From: Semisulcospira habei
Lineage: Eukaryota; Mollusca; Gastropoda; Semisulcospiridae
Direction: 5' to 3'
DNA: 64,000 nucleotides
Assembly (NCBI GenBank): GCA_036245525.1
Contig: BTPG01000003.1
Location: forward strand, 188,699,535 to 188,763,534
Made by a program: the position numbers and the translations under genes. Positions 21,671 through 31,046 of this stretch are shown piece after piece (position 1 is the stretch's first letter; every line of letters starts with the position of its first letter). Under the pieces are notes generated by a model. It saw only the letters and a program-made list of their open reading frames with translations. It did no database searches and was not told where the DNA came from.

Positions 21671-22068
21671 ATATTGTTGGAACTGTTACTTCAGTGTGGA
21701 CTACATCCTTAAGCCACGTGTGACGGGTTGCAGCTGAGTGAAGTTTCTTTACAAGAACCTTACGTGCGTGCGTCTGGTATGTTTATCATATTACGACTAC
21801 GACTCAACACGTAACAATAAGATTGAAGCAGAATGGTTAAAAATAAAAATTTCTCGGGGTATTTTCGTTTTTAGTTCATCACGCCTGCCGCTATTGTACC
21901 AGAAATAAGGCTAAGTAAAATAGCTCTATATTACTGCACAGACAGAATTTGGAAAAGTTATTCCGTTTTCACGGGAGCAAGGTGTTTCATAATAGGCACT
22001 GTTTCATATTTGGGGCTCCTCCCCTATTTGAAATGTATAAAGCGGCCTCAGTGAAACCGATACTGAGA

Positions 22069-22385
22069 GTCCGAAATAGCTCAGGCGGTTAAACGTCGGA
22101 GCAGGAGAGCGAAGGGAATCGCCGGGTCATGGGTTCGAATCCCGTCCTGGCCCCGGTAGCTGGACTCACAATCCAGGGGGGAAAACGGATTTGTTCAATA
22201 GCATGTCCGTTGAAAGGTCCTGGTAAATCAAAAGTGGTACAGTTGGAGTGCGCCTGAGTTGATCAGTGTTCAGGTCGTACTCCATAGGCAATACTAGATT
22301 TTCCTGTCCCCCATAACCCGCCCGTCAGGGCCGTCCATGATCACCTCGGTGCTGTGGACGTTAAACCCGAACTAACCAACCAACC
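22069..22385 (+). mobile_element. Full-length tRNA-derived SINE
   Basis: A polymerase III A box (TAGCTCAGGCGG, 22077-22088) and a perfect B box (GGTTCGAATCC, 22132-22142) form the tRNA-like head. A unique body with TCACCTCGGTGCTGTGGACG follows and then a short CCAA-repeat tail (CCAACCAACC). The head does not close into a tRNA acceptor stem, so it is not a tRNA gene. Truncated relatives are at 4396-4558 and 25855-26282. Confidence 0.85.
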
Positions 22386-24800
22386 GATACCGCAGTGGAG
22401 AGGGATCAAGAGCCGGAGTACCCGGGGACTGAACCCCCGACGGTACGCCCGAATTAACGATGACACTAAATAGAGAAGAAAAGTCCGACGCCGGAACCCG
22501 GTATCTTTCACCCTGGTTAATCTCATCCACCTATGTGCGACAAATGTTTTTTTTTTTGTTTTGTTTTGTTTTGTTTTTTGTTTCTGAAGCAGTGTCATAG
22601 GTGTATAAAGTTATAAACCGTTCTTAGTAATTGTGTCCGCTGTGTCAGTGAACCGAGGGCGTTCCCGGCCTCATACTTTCGGATTGCTGAAGCGTTGGCC
22701 GCAACAACCGCCGCGTCAGTTCTGCCCGGGTGCACTGAACATCTCATCAGCTCCAGAACTTGCTTGAACTTGTAGCTAAACCTCATCAGTAAAGACTGAG
22801 AATCCAGAAACTTAGCGAGTCCCCTTGTACGTACTACTGAGACATTACGTTGCCATTATCTGGTGCCATGCTCTGCCGTTGCTTTATTTCACAAGTAGTG
22901 AACGAAGGCTTATTTTATCCCCGTTATTCAGTACACCAGCCTCCAGGCTATTCAGTCCACCCGCAGTTTCCCTGCTGCCACCCTGGAAAATGATGGAGAA
23001 CGCCGCCTCACTGCTGGTCAAAATCCGAGCTATACAAAAGCCAACAGACTAAGTCCTCATTGCAGTTATGCCCACAAAATCTAAAATGTTTTTGTTCTGT
23101 GATGACGAATAAATTATTTATGGCCGTGTGCTCACTGGTTAGTTTTTTTTTTCATGACTGAACCAAACTGACAACTTGTCTCCACTGCCGGAGTGCCCGT
23201 ATTGCTATAAACTTTATATATGCATCCTTCTGTTTCGGAACTGAGACAATGGAGTATATGCGCTTGCTGGGTCAGTCGTTTTAAGATTTGCAGTGCCTAG
23301 CAGCGGCACTGAACGGAGTGACCTCAGTCTCCAGAAGCCTGGGCGAAGTGTATGGAGATCGCCCAGGCTGGGATGCCCAGTCCGAGATCCCCCGCTGATG
23401 TAATCCGGCAAAGAAATGCAAAGCAGTACTCGTCAGTTTGGCATCAATTTGGCTGCTGGAGCTGCCGCCAGAACAGTGCGTGAATACAGGCAGCTGTCCG
23501 CCTTCGGGGCTCACTCCTGTTTGAAGGGCTTATTCCGGCCCCCACAGTTTGGCCTTTGGATCAAACCTGATCTCATCCGTCCTCAAGCCGTTGGCTGTCA
23601 GAACTAAACAGCTCATCCGCCTAGCGGTGCACTGTGAACACCACCCGGGTCTCTCCGTGGTTTAGCCCACCAGCTGAGGTGGTTTGCCCCGGGGTGTGGC
23701 GCGTGGAGCCAGCACGTGAGAGATTAAGGAGATGCCCGCCCGTCCTATGTAGGACGCAGCAGAGGACGATGTCGTTAAAATGTCCAGATAATATACCACT
23801 ATAATGCTCGATGCTGATTGGCTGACTAGTGGGTTTATCCCGGATACAAAAATAGACACATGTTAACCTCTTAGGCGTCACACTACACACAATGCTTGCG
23901 GGCATACAACTGAAAAAATAAAAAAGAAAAGACTAAGAAAAAAGATTAAACCAATGACAAGAAGAGCACTGACTATCCTAGTTGTAAGCAGTATAGCTTC
24001 GTGTCAGCTGATACTGATGTGCTGCCGGCTGGCCATTGCGGCTTAACTGACAAAGTCGATTCTGCCGTCTAGGCTCTGTTTCAACGATCTTGGGTAAAGT
24101 AGGTCATTGGCTTACCCTAGCATTACGAAGAGTGAGCGGAACCCCATACATGGTACCAGAATAATTAATTTCTAGTTAAATACGACGAAGTACCTACAAT
24201 GCTGAGCCGGCACTGATAGTGTATGCATATTTTCACTTGCCTGATTAGGCTGACCCATGGTGCTACCCTCGGGGTTTGGCGGCCTATGATACGTAACATA
24301 CCACCTGGCATCATTTTCTATTCAATAGTCATGAGTTGAAAACATCGAAAGTCTTCAAATCGTGCTTGCTATGTGATAATGAATTTTGTTTTATCCCGTG
24401 TTTGTCATTCAAGAGTGTTCGCTATTTTGTCATTCGGCATTGACTAGCAGCACAGATGAAGGTGTTCACTTCGTAACACAAGTGCGTTTTTTGGAATTTT
24501 TACGGTACAACTGAAGATTTTACCGACTGATCCAAGACCCGACTAGCCAGTATGGTGCGCGACAGATCAAACCGATCTGCTAAAAAGCAAACTAACAAAA
24601 TGTGCGCAAAAATAGTTTTCAACGCATTTTTTTTTAAAAGCCAATGTGTACAACTTTTTGCAGAAATTACCAGCCAACGTGACCTCGATACGTGATAGTC
24701 AACGCGGGAAGAGTTGCTTCCCGTGGAATGACAGACGGCGTTGCTCGGCTGTTCTATTTGTTGTTTACGTAGAATGGCGCACATGTAGTGAAAATGTAAT
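22386..24800. other. Region upstream of the ZNF292-like gene, nothing coding recognised
   Basis: A (TTTTG)n-like run lies at about 22547-22580. No coding similarity was recognised. The right end presumably includes the promoter and 5' UTR of the ZNF292-like gene; I could not fix a TATA box or start site. Confidence 0.4.
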
Positions 24801-24911
24801 ATGGATTTCAGCTCTGTCTTGGACGACTTGAGATCTGCTGCAACAGATTTCGAGAAGAATAAGGCGGAGATAAGTGTTGCAACTGCGCAGTTTTGCCAGC
24901 GGGCTTGCAAG
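24801..24911 (+). CDS. ZNF292: ZNF292/RLF/ZNF654-like protein, exon 1
   Basis: The ATG at 24801 opens 37 codons (MDFSSVLDDLRS...) that end at AAG|GTCAGT, a good donor in phase 0. The segment ending AQFCQRACK resembles the N-terminal helix of ZNF292 (a short acidic helix followed by a CQ..C motif) as I remember it. ZNF292-family proteins are large nuclear, DNA-binding C2H2 zinc-finger factors with an N-terminal helical region. This exon alone is short and is supported mainly by phase agreement with exon 2 and by position. Minus-strand ORFs at this place are shadows. Confidence 0.65.
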
Positions 24912-25854
24912 GTCAGTATCCATCATTATTCTTGCCAATTGTGTTAGCTCATACGGTTCGCCATTTATGGCGTACCTGTTCGCACGCACGTACTCATCCC
25001 GGACGGTCTTTTGGAAAGAAATGTGGGTGGTTGGTGCCAGTATCGTAGTGCACATTATACATAATGTTTATTTGTATAATATATCGTCATTTTTTGTATA
25101 ACTGAGATAGGAGCGCATCAGTAATGATGATTCGAACATGTCTACGTCTGCAGCACTTGTGTTCTTTGCTGTGGCTGGAAATAGCTCACAGAGAATCAGT
25201 TTTTGGAGAAGTAATGATGACACAACCTTTAGATTTTTTATTCCGCACGAAATGTAAGTTGTTATTTTGCAACAATTCGACATCCTGGGTACTGACGTAA
25301 AGAGTAATAAAGCCTGTAAAAACTGTAAATAGTTGTCCCCATGCCGCAATGGCCTTGAAAACAGGAAGTGCAAGAGAGCCTGCAGTTGCCGAGGCCCAGT
25401 GAGGCCCCTGCAGAGAATTAAGCAGTCGTTCTTTCATATTTCACACAGTTCTTTAAATGTTTAGAAGGGAGAAATAGCAAGTCTTGCATACAAGCATAAC
25501 ATTTTTTTTTGTTTTTTGCCTGCTCGCGAACCAATTAAAAGTGCTCACCATGAGCTTGCCACCATGGATGTTGATGTGCTAAAACTGCTAATTATTAATG
25601 CCTGTATACAAAGTTACATGAATAGGGTTCAGCTTTGCTTTGTGAATATGAACCACACCAAGTGGGCAGCACTGCAAGTACAAGTTCTGTGGTAAGCTTG
25701 TAGTGCTAGTAGCTGTGAGTGTGAGTTAAAGGTTGACCATGACTTTTAATGTTTCAGTAGAACTAGAAGGCTTTGTGGAAAATGACGCCAATTGATGTGA
25801 AATAGGCGGCAGTTAGTGAGTTACATGAGAAATGCACAGGCAAAAAGACCGGTT

Positions 25855-26282
25855 TGTCTGTTGAAAGACGGTAAATCAAAGTGGCACAGTTGCAGTGCTC
25901 TTGAATTTATCAGTGTTCAGCAGACTTTACGTTAATGGAAAATTCTACATATTTGACACTAATGACAGTGGAGGGAAACAATGGAAGGCCACCCGTCCCC
26001 ATGATGGACAAATCTTGAGAAAAAAATGAACTCATCCCTGCTGATTTTCAAGTGCATGACAGACTGTAGAGTGTCTAGGGTAGATTTTTTGCTATGCTGT
26101 CCGTCCCCATGACAGACAATTTTTAATCCTAGCACTAGCAGAAATCATGTTCAGATTGTGCTTCATAGGCAGTTGTTGTTTTTGTGCCAGTGGCCTGCCT
26201 TTAGGGCGGTCCATTATTACTATGGTGCTGTAGCTGTATCCACAGCTCAAATTAAACCTCAGATTAATTAGTCAATCAATCA
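25855..26282 (+). mobile_element. Degenerate SINE copy in intron 1
   Basis: A diverged relative of the 22 kb SINE. GTAAATCAAAGTGGCACAGT and the GGTGCTGTAGCTGT segment are recognisable, and it ends in a TCAATCAATCA tail. A non-matching block interrupts the body between about 25930 and 26160. Confidence 0.55.
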
Positions 26283-26340
26283 GACTGAAAATCCCTCAAC
26301 CAACTGTCCACCAAAACAAACAGACAAATAGAACAATTTC

Positions 26341-26343
26341 CCC

Positions 26344-26374
<31 letters not shown>

Positions 26375-26378
26375 ACCC
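26341..26378. repeat. Poly(C)20 followed by (AC)n
   Basis: C20 at 26341-26360 followed directly by an AC repeat. Confidence 0.95.
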
Positions 26379-26764
26379 CTCCAAAAAGAAAAGAAAAAGA
26401 AACAAACAAAAAACAACTACAACAACTCCCCCCAACAAAAACAAACAACCAAAAACAAAACTCACAGTTTATAGATCTATTGTCAAATCATATCAGATGA
26501 TGCATGTTTTGTGAAACTAGAAAATCACAACTACAAGTACAACAGTACAATGAAAAGGCAAGGAGAATAGACTAGAGGGGACTTTGAGTGTTTCATAGCA
26601 TGCTTTGCCATGTTTGTATGAAAGTAGTACACAGAAGAGAGGTCTAAAACAAAGACTGTGTTTCTCTCTGTAGAATTGTAAAATCTTTTTTTAACTCGAG
26701 CTGAAGGCAGTTGAGTAATTATCCACTGTTGTTGACTACTGTGCAAATTTCTGTGTTGTTACAG

Positions 26765-26907
26765 GCCATAGATAAGGTGGTGAAAGATGCAGACACCTTT
26801 GAGAGCTTGGTTATTAGCATTTGGATCATCATTGGCTCGGTTAATGGGATTTTGCCGCATCTAGCTAATGGAGCACTCTTGACACAGCTGGCAGAAAAGC
26901 TCTTTCG
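26765..26907 (+). CDS. ZNF292: ZNF292/RLF/ZNF654-like protein, exon 2
   Basis: 143 bp between TTACAG (acceptor) and GTAAGT (perfect donor), starting in phase 0 and ending with two bases of a split codon. The peptide DKVVKDADTFESLVISIWII ... LANGALLTQLAEKLF aligns with the family segment that has an E.W..  core, a short helix, and a LxxLAL-type helix. Only this frame is open. Exon 3 supplies the missing third base (CG|A, Arg), which supports the junction. Confidence 0.8.
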
Positions 26908-27237
26908 GTAAGTAATGATATTAATAAAAACTAGAGGTGCGTAACGGTATGAAAATCCATAACGGTATTTTTAAGTCGTACTGGTATTTTCTTTCAGTAT
27001 ACCGGCAACCGCAAATATCACTTTCACTCCACTTAGTCACAGAGCGCTCACACAGTCACATACATTTCTCTCTGTCTGTCTTCTCAAAAAACTATATGTT
27101 TCTATTAATTCTAAAGCAAATGAATCAATAGTTCATAGGCTACTGCAAAACAGCATTGATGTTTTTAAAAAGGCGTCTCTCCGTTTACCGCAGCGTCCCG
27201 TGGGACTGACCCAGCAGTGACCAGCCAAACCATTGGT

Positions 27238-27826
27238 GGTTTTGCCATTAAACTTATACCGGAAAACAGCGGTATGGCATTGTACCGATATGGTATACCG
27301 TACAGGCCCCTGTTCCAGTACACTGGCCTATTAATGCAATAATAGCAGGAAACAAAATCAAAAGTAGAGAGAAGCAAGTGGCTGATTGAGGGACGATGGT
27401 AATTGCTGTGTGTGAGATGTTTTCTTAAGTGTACTGCAAAACAGCATTGATGTTTTTAACTTTGGTGTATTAAAGGCCTCTCTCCGTTTACCGCAGCGTC
27501 CTGTGGGACTGACCCAGCAGTGACCAGCCAAACTAGCAGTAACCACTCCCACTGTCTGTTACTGTTAGTTTGGCTGGTCACTGCTGGGCCTTTAATACAC
27601 CAAAGTTAAAAACATCAATGCTGTTTTGCAGTACACTTAAGAAAACATCTCACACACAGCAGTTACCATCTTCCCTCAATCAGCCACTTGATTCTCTCTA
27701 CTTTTGATTTTGTTTCCTGCTATTATTGTATTAATAGGACAGTGCACTGGAACAGGGCCTTTATGGTATACCATATCGGTACAATGCCATACCGGTGTTT
27801 TCCGGTATAAGTTTAACGGCAAAACC
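27238..27826. repeat. 589 bp near-perfect palindrome (foldback element) in intron 2
   Basis: The left arm (27238-27543) and the right arm (27558-27826) are reverse complements around a 14 bp centre. The left arm has one extra block of about 35 bp (TCTCTCCGTTTACCGCAGCG onward). That block and its surroundings also occur just before the palindrome at 27141-27240. Outer arm ends carry TATACCGGTA-like sequence shared with 26940-27005. It is probably a foldback DNA transposon, or a MITE inserted head-to-head. Confidence 0.85.
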
Positions 27827-28353
27827 ATGCAACTCTAATAAAAACCAACAAATCACAAATTATACTATAGATAATTTGAAATTTTTTTGCAAGCAATATA
27901 TAGAACAAAAAATGCCTTTTAACCTGACCTTGCCCTTGAACTACACTGTTGTCATAATAGTACACTGTGTATGTCATTTCACAGATAAAAAATCAAACTA
28001 TTGTGAAACGCTTTATTCAAATACTGATATTGTGATAAATGTTATGATTTCATCCTGGCATACTTCGTGGCAGTAGCCAAAAGTATGACAGACATGTAGC
28101 CCCCATGACATTGACATTTTTTTCATACTGTCTGGGACCATCCTGATGACTGACAGTGCTATATTGCAGAAAGCCTGAGTTTAAACCTTAAGCCCATCAT
28201 ACTATACTATGTAATAGCAGATAGTGTTCCCTGGGAAACATTGAGTATTTTCAATTGCCTTTTACATAGTATATGGTGGACTCGTGATCCTGAAAAACTC
28301 TCACTAGTCTCAGTCAGCCTAACTTTCTAACTTCCTACCACTTTTTGTATCAG

Positions 28354-28574
28354 ACAATGTGCACACATGGTGCTGGATATTAAGTGGCAGCAGTTGGAGG
28401 ATGACAGTGACTCGCGACAAAAGTTCCAGGCATCGCTGTTGACATGTCACGAGCTGATGGCGCCAAGGGGGTTCTCTCGTTTTGGCCTCCTGCAGGGCCT
28501 GATGGACATGGCCTGGACCGACCCCACTCTCACCTATGTTATGGGAAATGATGAGGACAATGAAGATGGGGAAG
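28354..28574 (+). CDS. ZNF292: ZNF292/RLF/ZNF654-like protein, exon 3
   Basis: 221 bp between acceptor TTGTATCAG and donor AAG|GTATAT. It begins with the third base of the split Arg codon and ends with one base of a Gly codon. Reading QCAHMVLDIKWQQLEDDSDS, FQASLLTCHELMAPRGFSRF, and then LLQGLMDMAWTDPTLTYVM, it matches the family's Q-W-rich helix, the LxxxxHExL helix and the region with a W..P.L segment. The acidic end NDEDNEDGE lies before a variable part of the family. The ATG at 28367 inside the exon is not the start. Confidence 0.85.
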
Positions 28575-28576
28575 GT

Positions 28577-28596
28577 ATATATATATATATATATAT
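28577..28596. repeat. (TA)n microsatellite at the exon 3 donor
   Basis: A TA repeat starts two bases into intron 3 (GTATATAT...). Confidence 0.9.
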
Positions 28597-28849
28597 GCAG
28601 TTCTGTAGCTGTCTCATTTTATGAAGTCCAATAGACGATTTCCAGAAATCGGAAGTAGGTCTAAACAGTAACATTAAAACCCCGGTCAAATATGTGATAT
28701 ATATATCATTTTTTGCATACTTTTAATTTCACTGTTTTCATCAAAATGTGCAATTTTGACCTACTTCTGATTTCTGAACAACGTATGTTCCAAAGTTTGG
28801 GATTTTTCCTCTTGGGTGCTACATTACAATTCCGGAGGCAGATTGAGCA

Positions 28850-28986
28850 TACAATTTCAAGGACGGTGCCAGGACAACTTGCTGCCTAGAGGCAGAAAGC
28901 TATTTTTGAACGAGCCTTAAACTGCAAGGGTCAATCCATAGTTGTTAGTTGTACTTGTAGAACATGTTCAGGGCTGAATGGGTTAA
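28850..28986. mobile_element. Decayed relative of the TTAA hairpin MITE
   Basis: A weak hairpin (CAAGGACGGTGCCAG ... CTTTTTGAACG-like) is followed by GGGCTGAATGGGTTAA, matching the terminal repeat of the MITEs at 29505 and 55903. The left end was not found. Confidence 0.5.
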
Positions 28987-29196
28987 GCAGAGCAATTTCT
29001 GACCATTGACCATTGTTTTCTTTAAAATATTTTGACCTAGACATTTTGTAAACTATGTTCTGTGTTGTTTTTTTGGAGCTTGGAGTTACTTTGCTGATTG
29101 GCTGAAACGTAAACCCTTTCTTTGAGCATGTAGCCACTGTTAGTGTTACCATAAGCAGTACTGGTGGCTGCATTCAGAAGGGGGTTAAATAGCCTT

Positions 29197-29414
29197 TTAA
29201 CCCATATCATACTGAGGCTAAAAGCTTCAAATTTGTACATGCAAGCTACGTTATAGTACTTACAGGTAAAGATATAGACCAGTGGCTTTAGTTCAAGGGT
29301 GGTGCCAGAATAGCTTGGCACCTAGAGGCGCCAAGCTATTCCTGCACTACCCTTGAACTGTTTTAGTCAAACTTATTTCAGACATTGGTGTATTTTGAAT
29401 GATATGGATTTTAA
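29197..29414. mobile_element. TTAA-flanked MITE with central hairpin, copy 1
   Basis: The 218 bp unit starts TTAACCCATATCAT and ends ATGATATGGATTTTAA, that is TTAA at both ends plus inverted termini. The centre, 29291-29358, is a near-perfect palindrome (GTTCAAGGGTGGTGCCAG and its complement around TAGAGGC). A TTAA target suggests piggyBac-like mobilisation (inference). Confidence 0.75.
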
Positions 29415-29640
29415 AGTTGAAACAAAGTAGTTTACCGCTGTGATTGATTAGAAGGTCTTGAAAAAGAGTTCAGATGTTTGTTTTTTTACCCTGTGTTGTT
29501 TTCATTAACCCATAAAGCCCTGAAGCCCTGACCTGTGGATCAACCATGATACTTCAAGGGTCTTGTCAGAATAGCTTGGCACCTATAGGTGCCAAGCTAG
29601 TCTGACGCCACCCTTGAACTATCATGGTTTATCTGTCACT

Positions 29641-30412
29641 TCTTCTTCTCGAACGCCGTCACACTTGGAGTTTGGCTCTCCAAATGATATGTGGTCTTCT
29701 GTAGTGCCTCCACAGGCCCGCACAGTTTCTCTTGTAGAGTGGCGGGCTTCAGCCATATCTCCTCCCACAGCAGCTGGTGGCTCCCACAGTCATGGAGGAT
29801 GCGCTCTGTGGTCTGCTCTGCTTCTCCACAAGGGCACAGGGGGATGGCACAAGGTGGAAGCGTCTGTGCAGGTGGAAATTGAGTCGGAAGATGGTCACCT
29901 GCTCTTGTCTGGACAGCTGATGGTAACTGTCTAGGGGCCGTTGTGGTGGTCTGTACACAGACTTAATGATGGTCTTCATCTCTGTGAAGCTGACTCCATT
30001 TTCATCTTGTTTTTCCTCTGCGCCCACTTTTACCATTCTGTTAGCTTCTTCATTGCCGTAGATGCCACAGTGTGAAGGGATCCACTGCAGCACCAGTCTG
30101 GTGCACTTGATGTTTTGCAGTGCCTCTTGTAGGGTGTTTGCAGCGTGGACCAGGGCTTCCACCTCATCTCTGTAATTTGTGCAGTGAAGGCCTGTTGGTA
30201 CTGCCTCTGCCTGCCATTTTCCGTTTGGGTACTGAATGTACACCCCAGCCCCTCCATTCTGAACTGCATCTGCGAGTGACTGATCCATCGGTGTATGCCC
30301 ATATCCATGCTTCTTGGGGATCCTTTTTTCGAGCATGGCCAGTGTCAGGGCATTCTTGCTCACAGTGCTGTGCTCATCTTTGGTGGTGGTGATGTAGGGT
30401 ACTGTGGAAGAG
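29641..30412 (-). mobile_element. RNase H-bearing non-LTR fragment inside the MITE
   Basis: It is flanked by ATCTGTCACT (29631-29640) and ATATGTCACT (30413-30422), a 10 bp target duplication with one mismatch. The minus-strand 3' end has a GAAGAAGAA tail. It is 5'-truncated in the RNase H region. Confidence 0.75.
29749..30363 (-). pseudogene. Non-LTR RNase H and C-terminal fragment
   Basis: An open stretch of 204 codons contains an RNase H-like segment (GGAGVYIQYPNGK, EVEALVHAANTLQEA, LVLQWIPSHCGIYGNEEANR) with the terminal Asp position replaced by Asn in the NEEAN motif. A C-terminal region follows with QVTIFRLNFHLH. The last part probably derives from CxxC-type cysteines in another frame (CPLCG-like). 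It is related to the relic at 6483-9235. It lacks the reverse transcriptase. Confidence 0.75.
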
Positions 30413-30505
30413 ATATGTCACTGTGACAAACCTCAAAGGGTATATCTTTAAAAATGATGTCATCCTCAGGATGTAATGGGTTAACTGAGTTGTATTTTCT
30501 TGCAG

Positions 30506-30708
30506 GATTACCATACATCCTGGCTCAGGATCCTGAGATTCTGAAGCTGCGAGTGGAGCTGATGCTGCAGGAAAACTGTGACGAGTTCGCCCTCAACCTA
30601 TGTACCTGGGCCCTAAAGCACCCCGCTATCCAGCATGACCTCGACGTGCGCAAAACACAGTTTACTCTCCTCCACCGCTTCGGCAATGTGGACAGGATAC
30701 AGGAAGAG
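30506..30708 (+). CDS. ZNF292: ZNF292/RLF/ZNF654-like protein, exon 4
   Basis: 203 bp between acceptor TTTTCTTGCAG and donor GAG|GTTAGC. Two bases complete the split Gly codon from exon 3; the exon ends in phase 0. The peptide GLPYILAQDPEILKLRVELM resembles the family segment that begins with a Gly/Pro and a LxxRxxxL helix. The next helix, NLCTWALKHPAIQHDLDVRK, corresponds to the conserved A..LAxxC..HP motif. This is the strongest match of the gene. Confidence 0.87.
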
Positions 30709-31015
30709 GTTAGCAATAAAAATAATAATTATAATATAAATTGTTATGTTTAAGCAGTAAGTGCTTGGATGGATACAATTGTCAAGAGCTGAGTGCGTTG
30801 GTCTTTGAGGAAAACTGGGGCAACCAGACACATGATTCTGGCCACTGGGCATGAACTCAAGACCAAAAGTGTGCAAAATACAAATGCATAATTTAAAACT
30901 TACCAATTGTGGCAGGGTTAACCAGACACATGGTTCTTCGCACTAATTATGACATGCAAACCAAACAGATGACTGCAAAACGTAAAAAGTGAGGAAAACA
31001 GAAAACAAAGAAAGA

Positions 31016-31018
<3 letters not shown>

Positions 31019-31046
<28 letters not shown>
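31019..31046. repeat. G28 homopolymer in intron 4
   Basis: 28 consecutive G. Confidence 0.95.

Larger units (their letters stand above)
18015..21816 (+). mobile_element. Gmr1-type Ty3/gypsy LTR retrotransposon, 5'-truncated
   Basis: The domain order is integrase, GPY/F-like module, reverse transcriptase, RNase H, polypurine tract, 3' LTR. Normal Ty3/gypsy elements have integrase last. Integrase before RT with gypsy-type sequences is the hallmark of the Gmr1-like group as I know it. The 5' LTR, gag and protease are missing. Several stops, frameshifts and a T43 run inactivate it. Confidence 0.85.
20930..21816 (+). repeat. 3' LTR of the Gmr1-type element
   Basis: It is preceded by a polypurine-like tract (AAAAAGGGTGGTAA) and reads TGTCCCGATTG at the start and CACGTAACA at the end, that is TG...CA borders and 887 bp. 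It contains a TATA box and a polyadenylation signal in the expected order. There is no 5' LTR in the window for a comparison, so the borders are inferred. Confidence 0.7.
29505..30484. mobile_element. TTAA-flanked hairpin MITE, copy 2, interrupted by a non-LTR fragment
   Basis: The left end is TTAACCCATAAAGCCCTGAA and the right end ...CAGGATGTAATGGGTTAA. The central palindrome spans 29542-29629 with the centre ACCTATAGGT. A non-LTR fragment occupies 29641-30412. The right end lies only 21 bp before exon 4. Confidence 0.75.

Noticed and set aside
22069..22155. Functional tRNA gene
   Set aside because: Good A and B boxes but no closing acceptor stem; the body and CCAA tail show it is a SINE head.
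24500..24910. 136-codon minus-strand ORF over exon 1
   Set aside because: Antisense to the phase-consistent exon 1; no family features.
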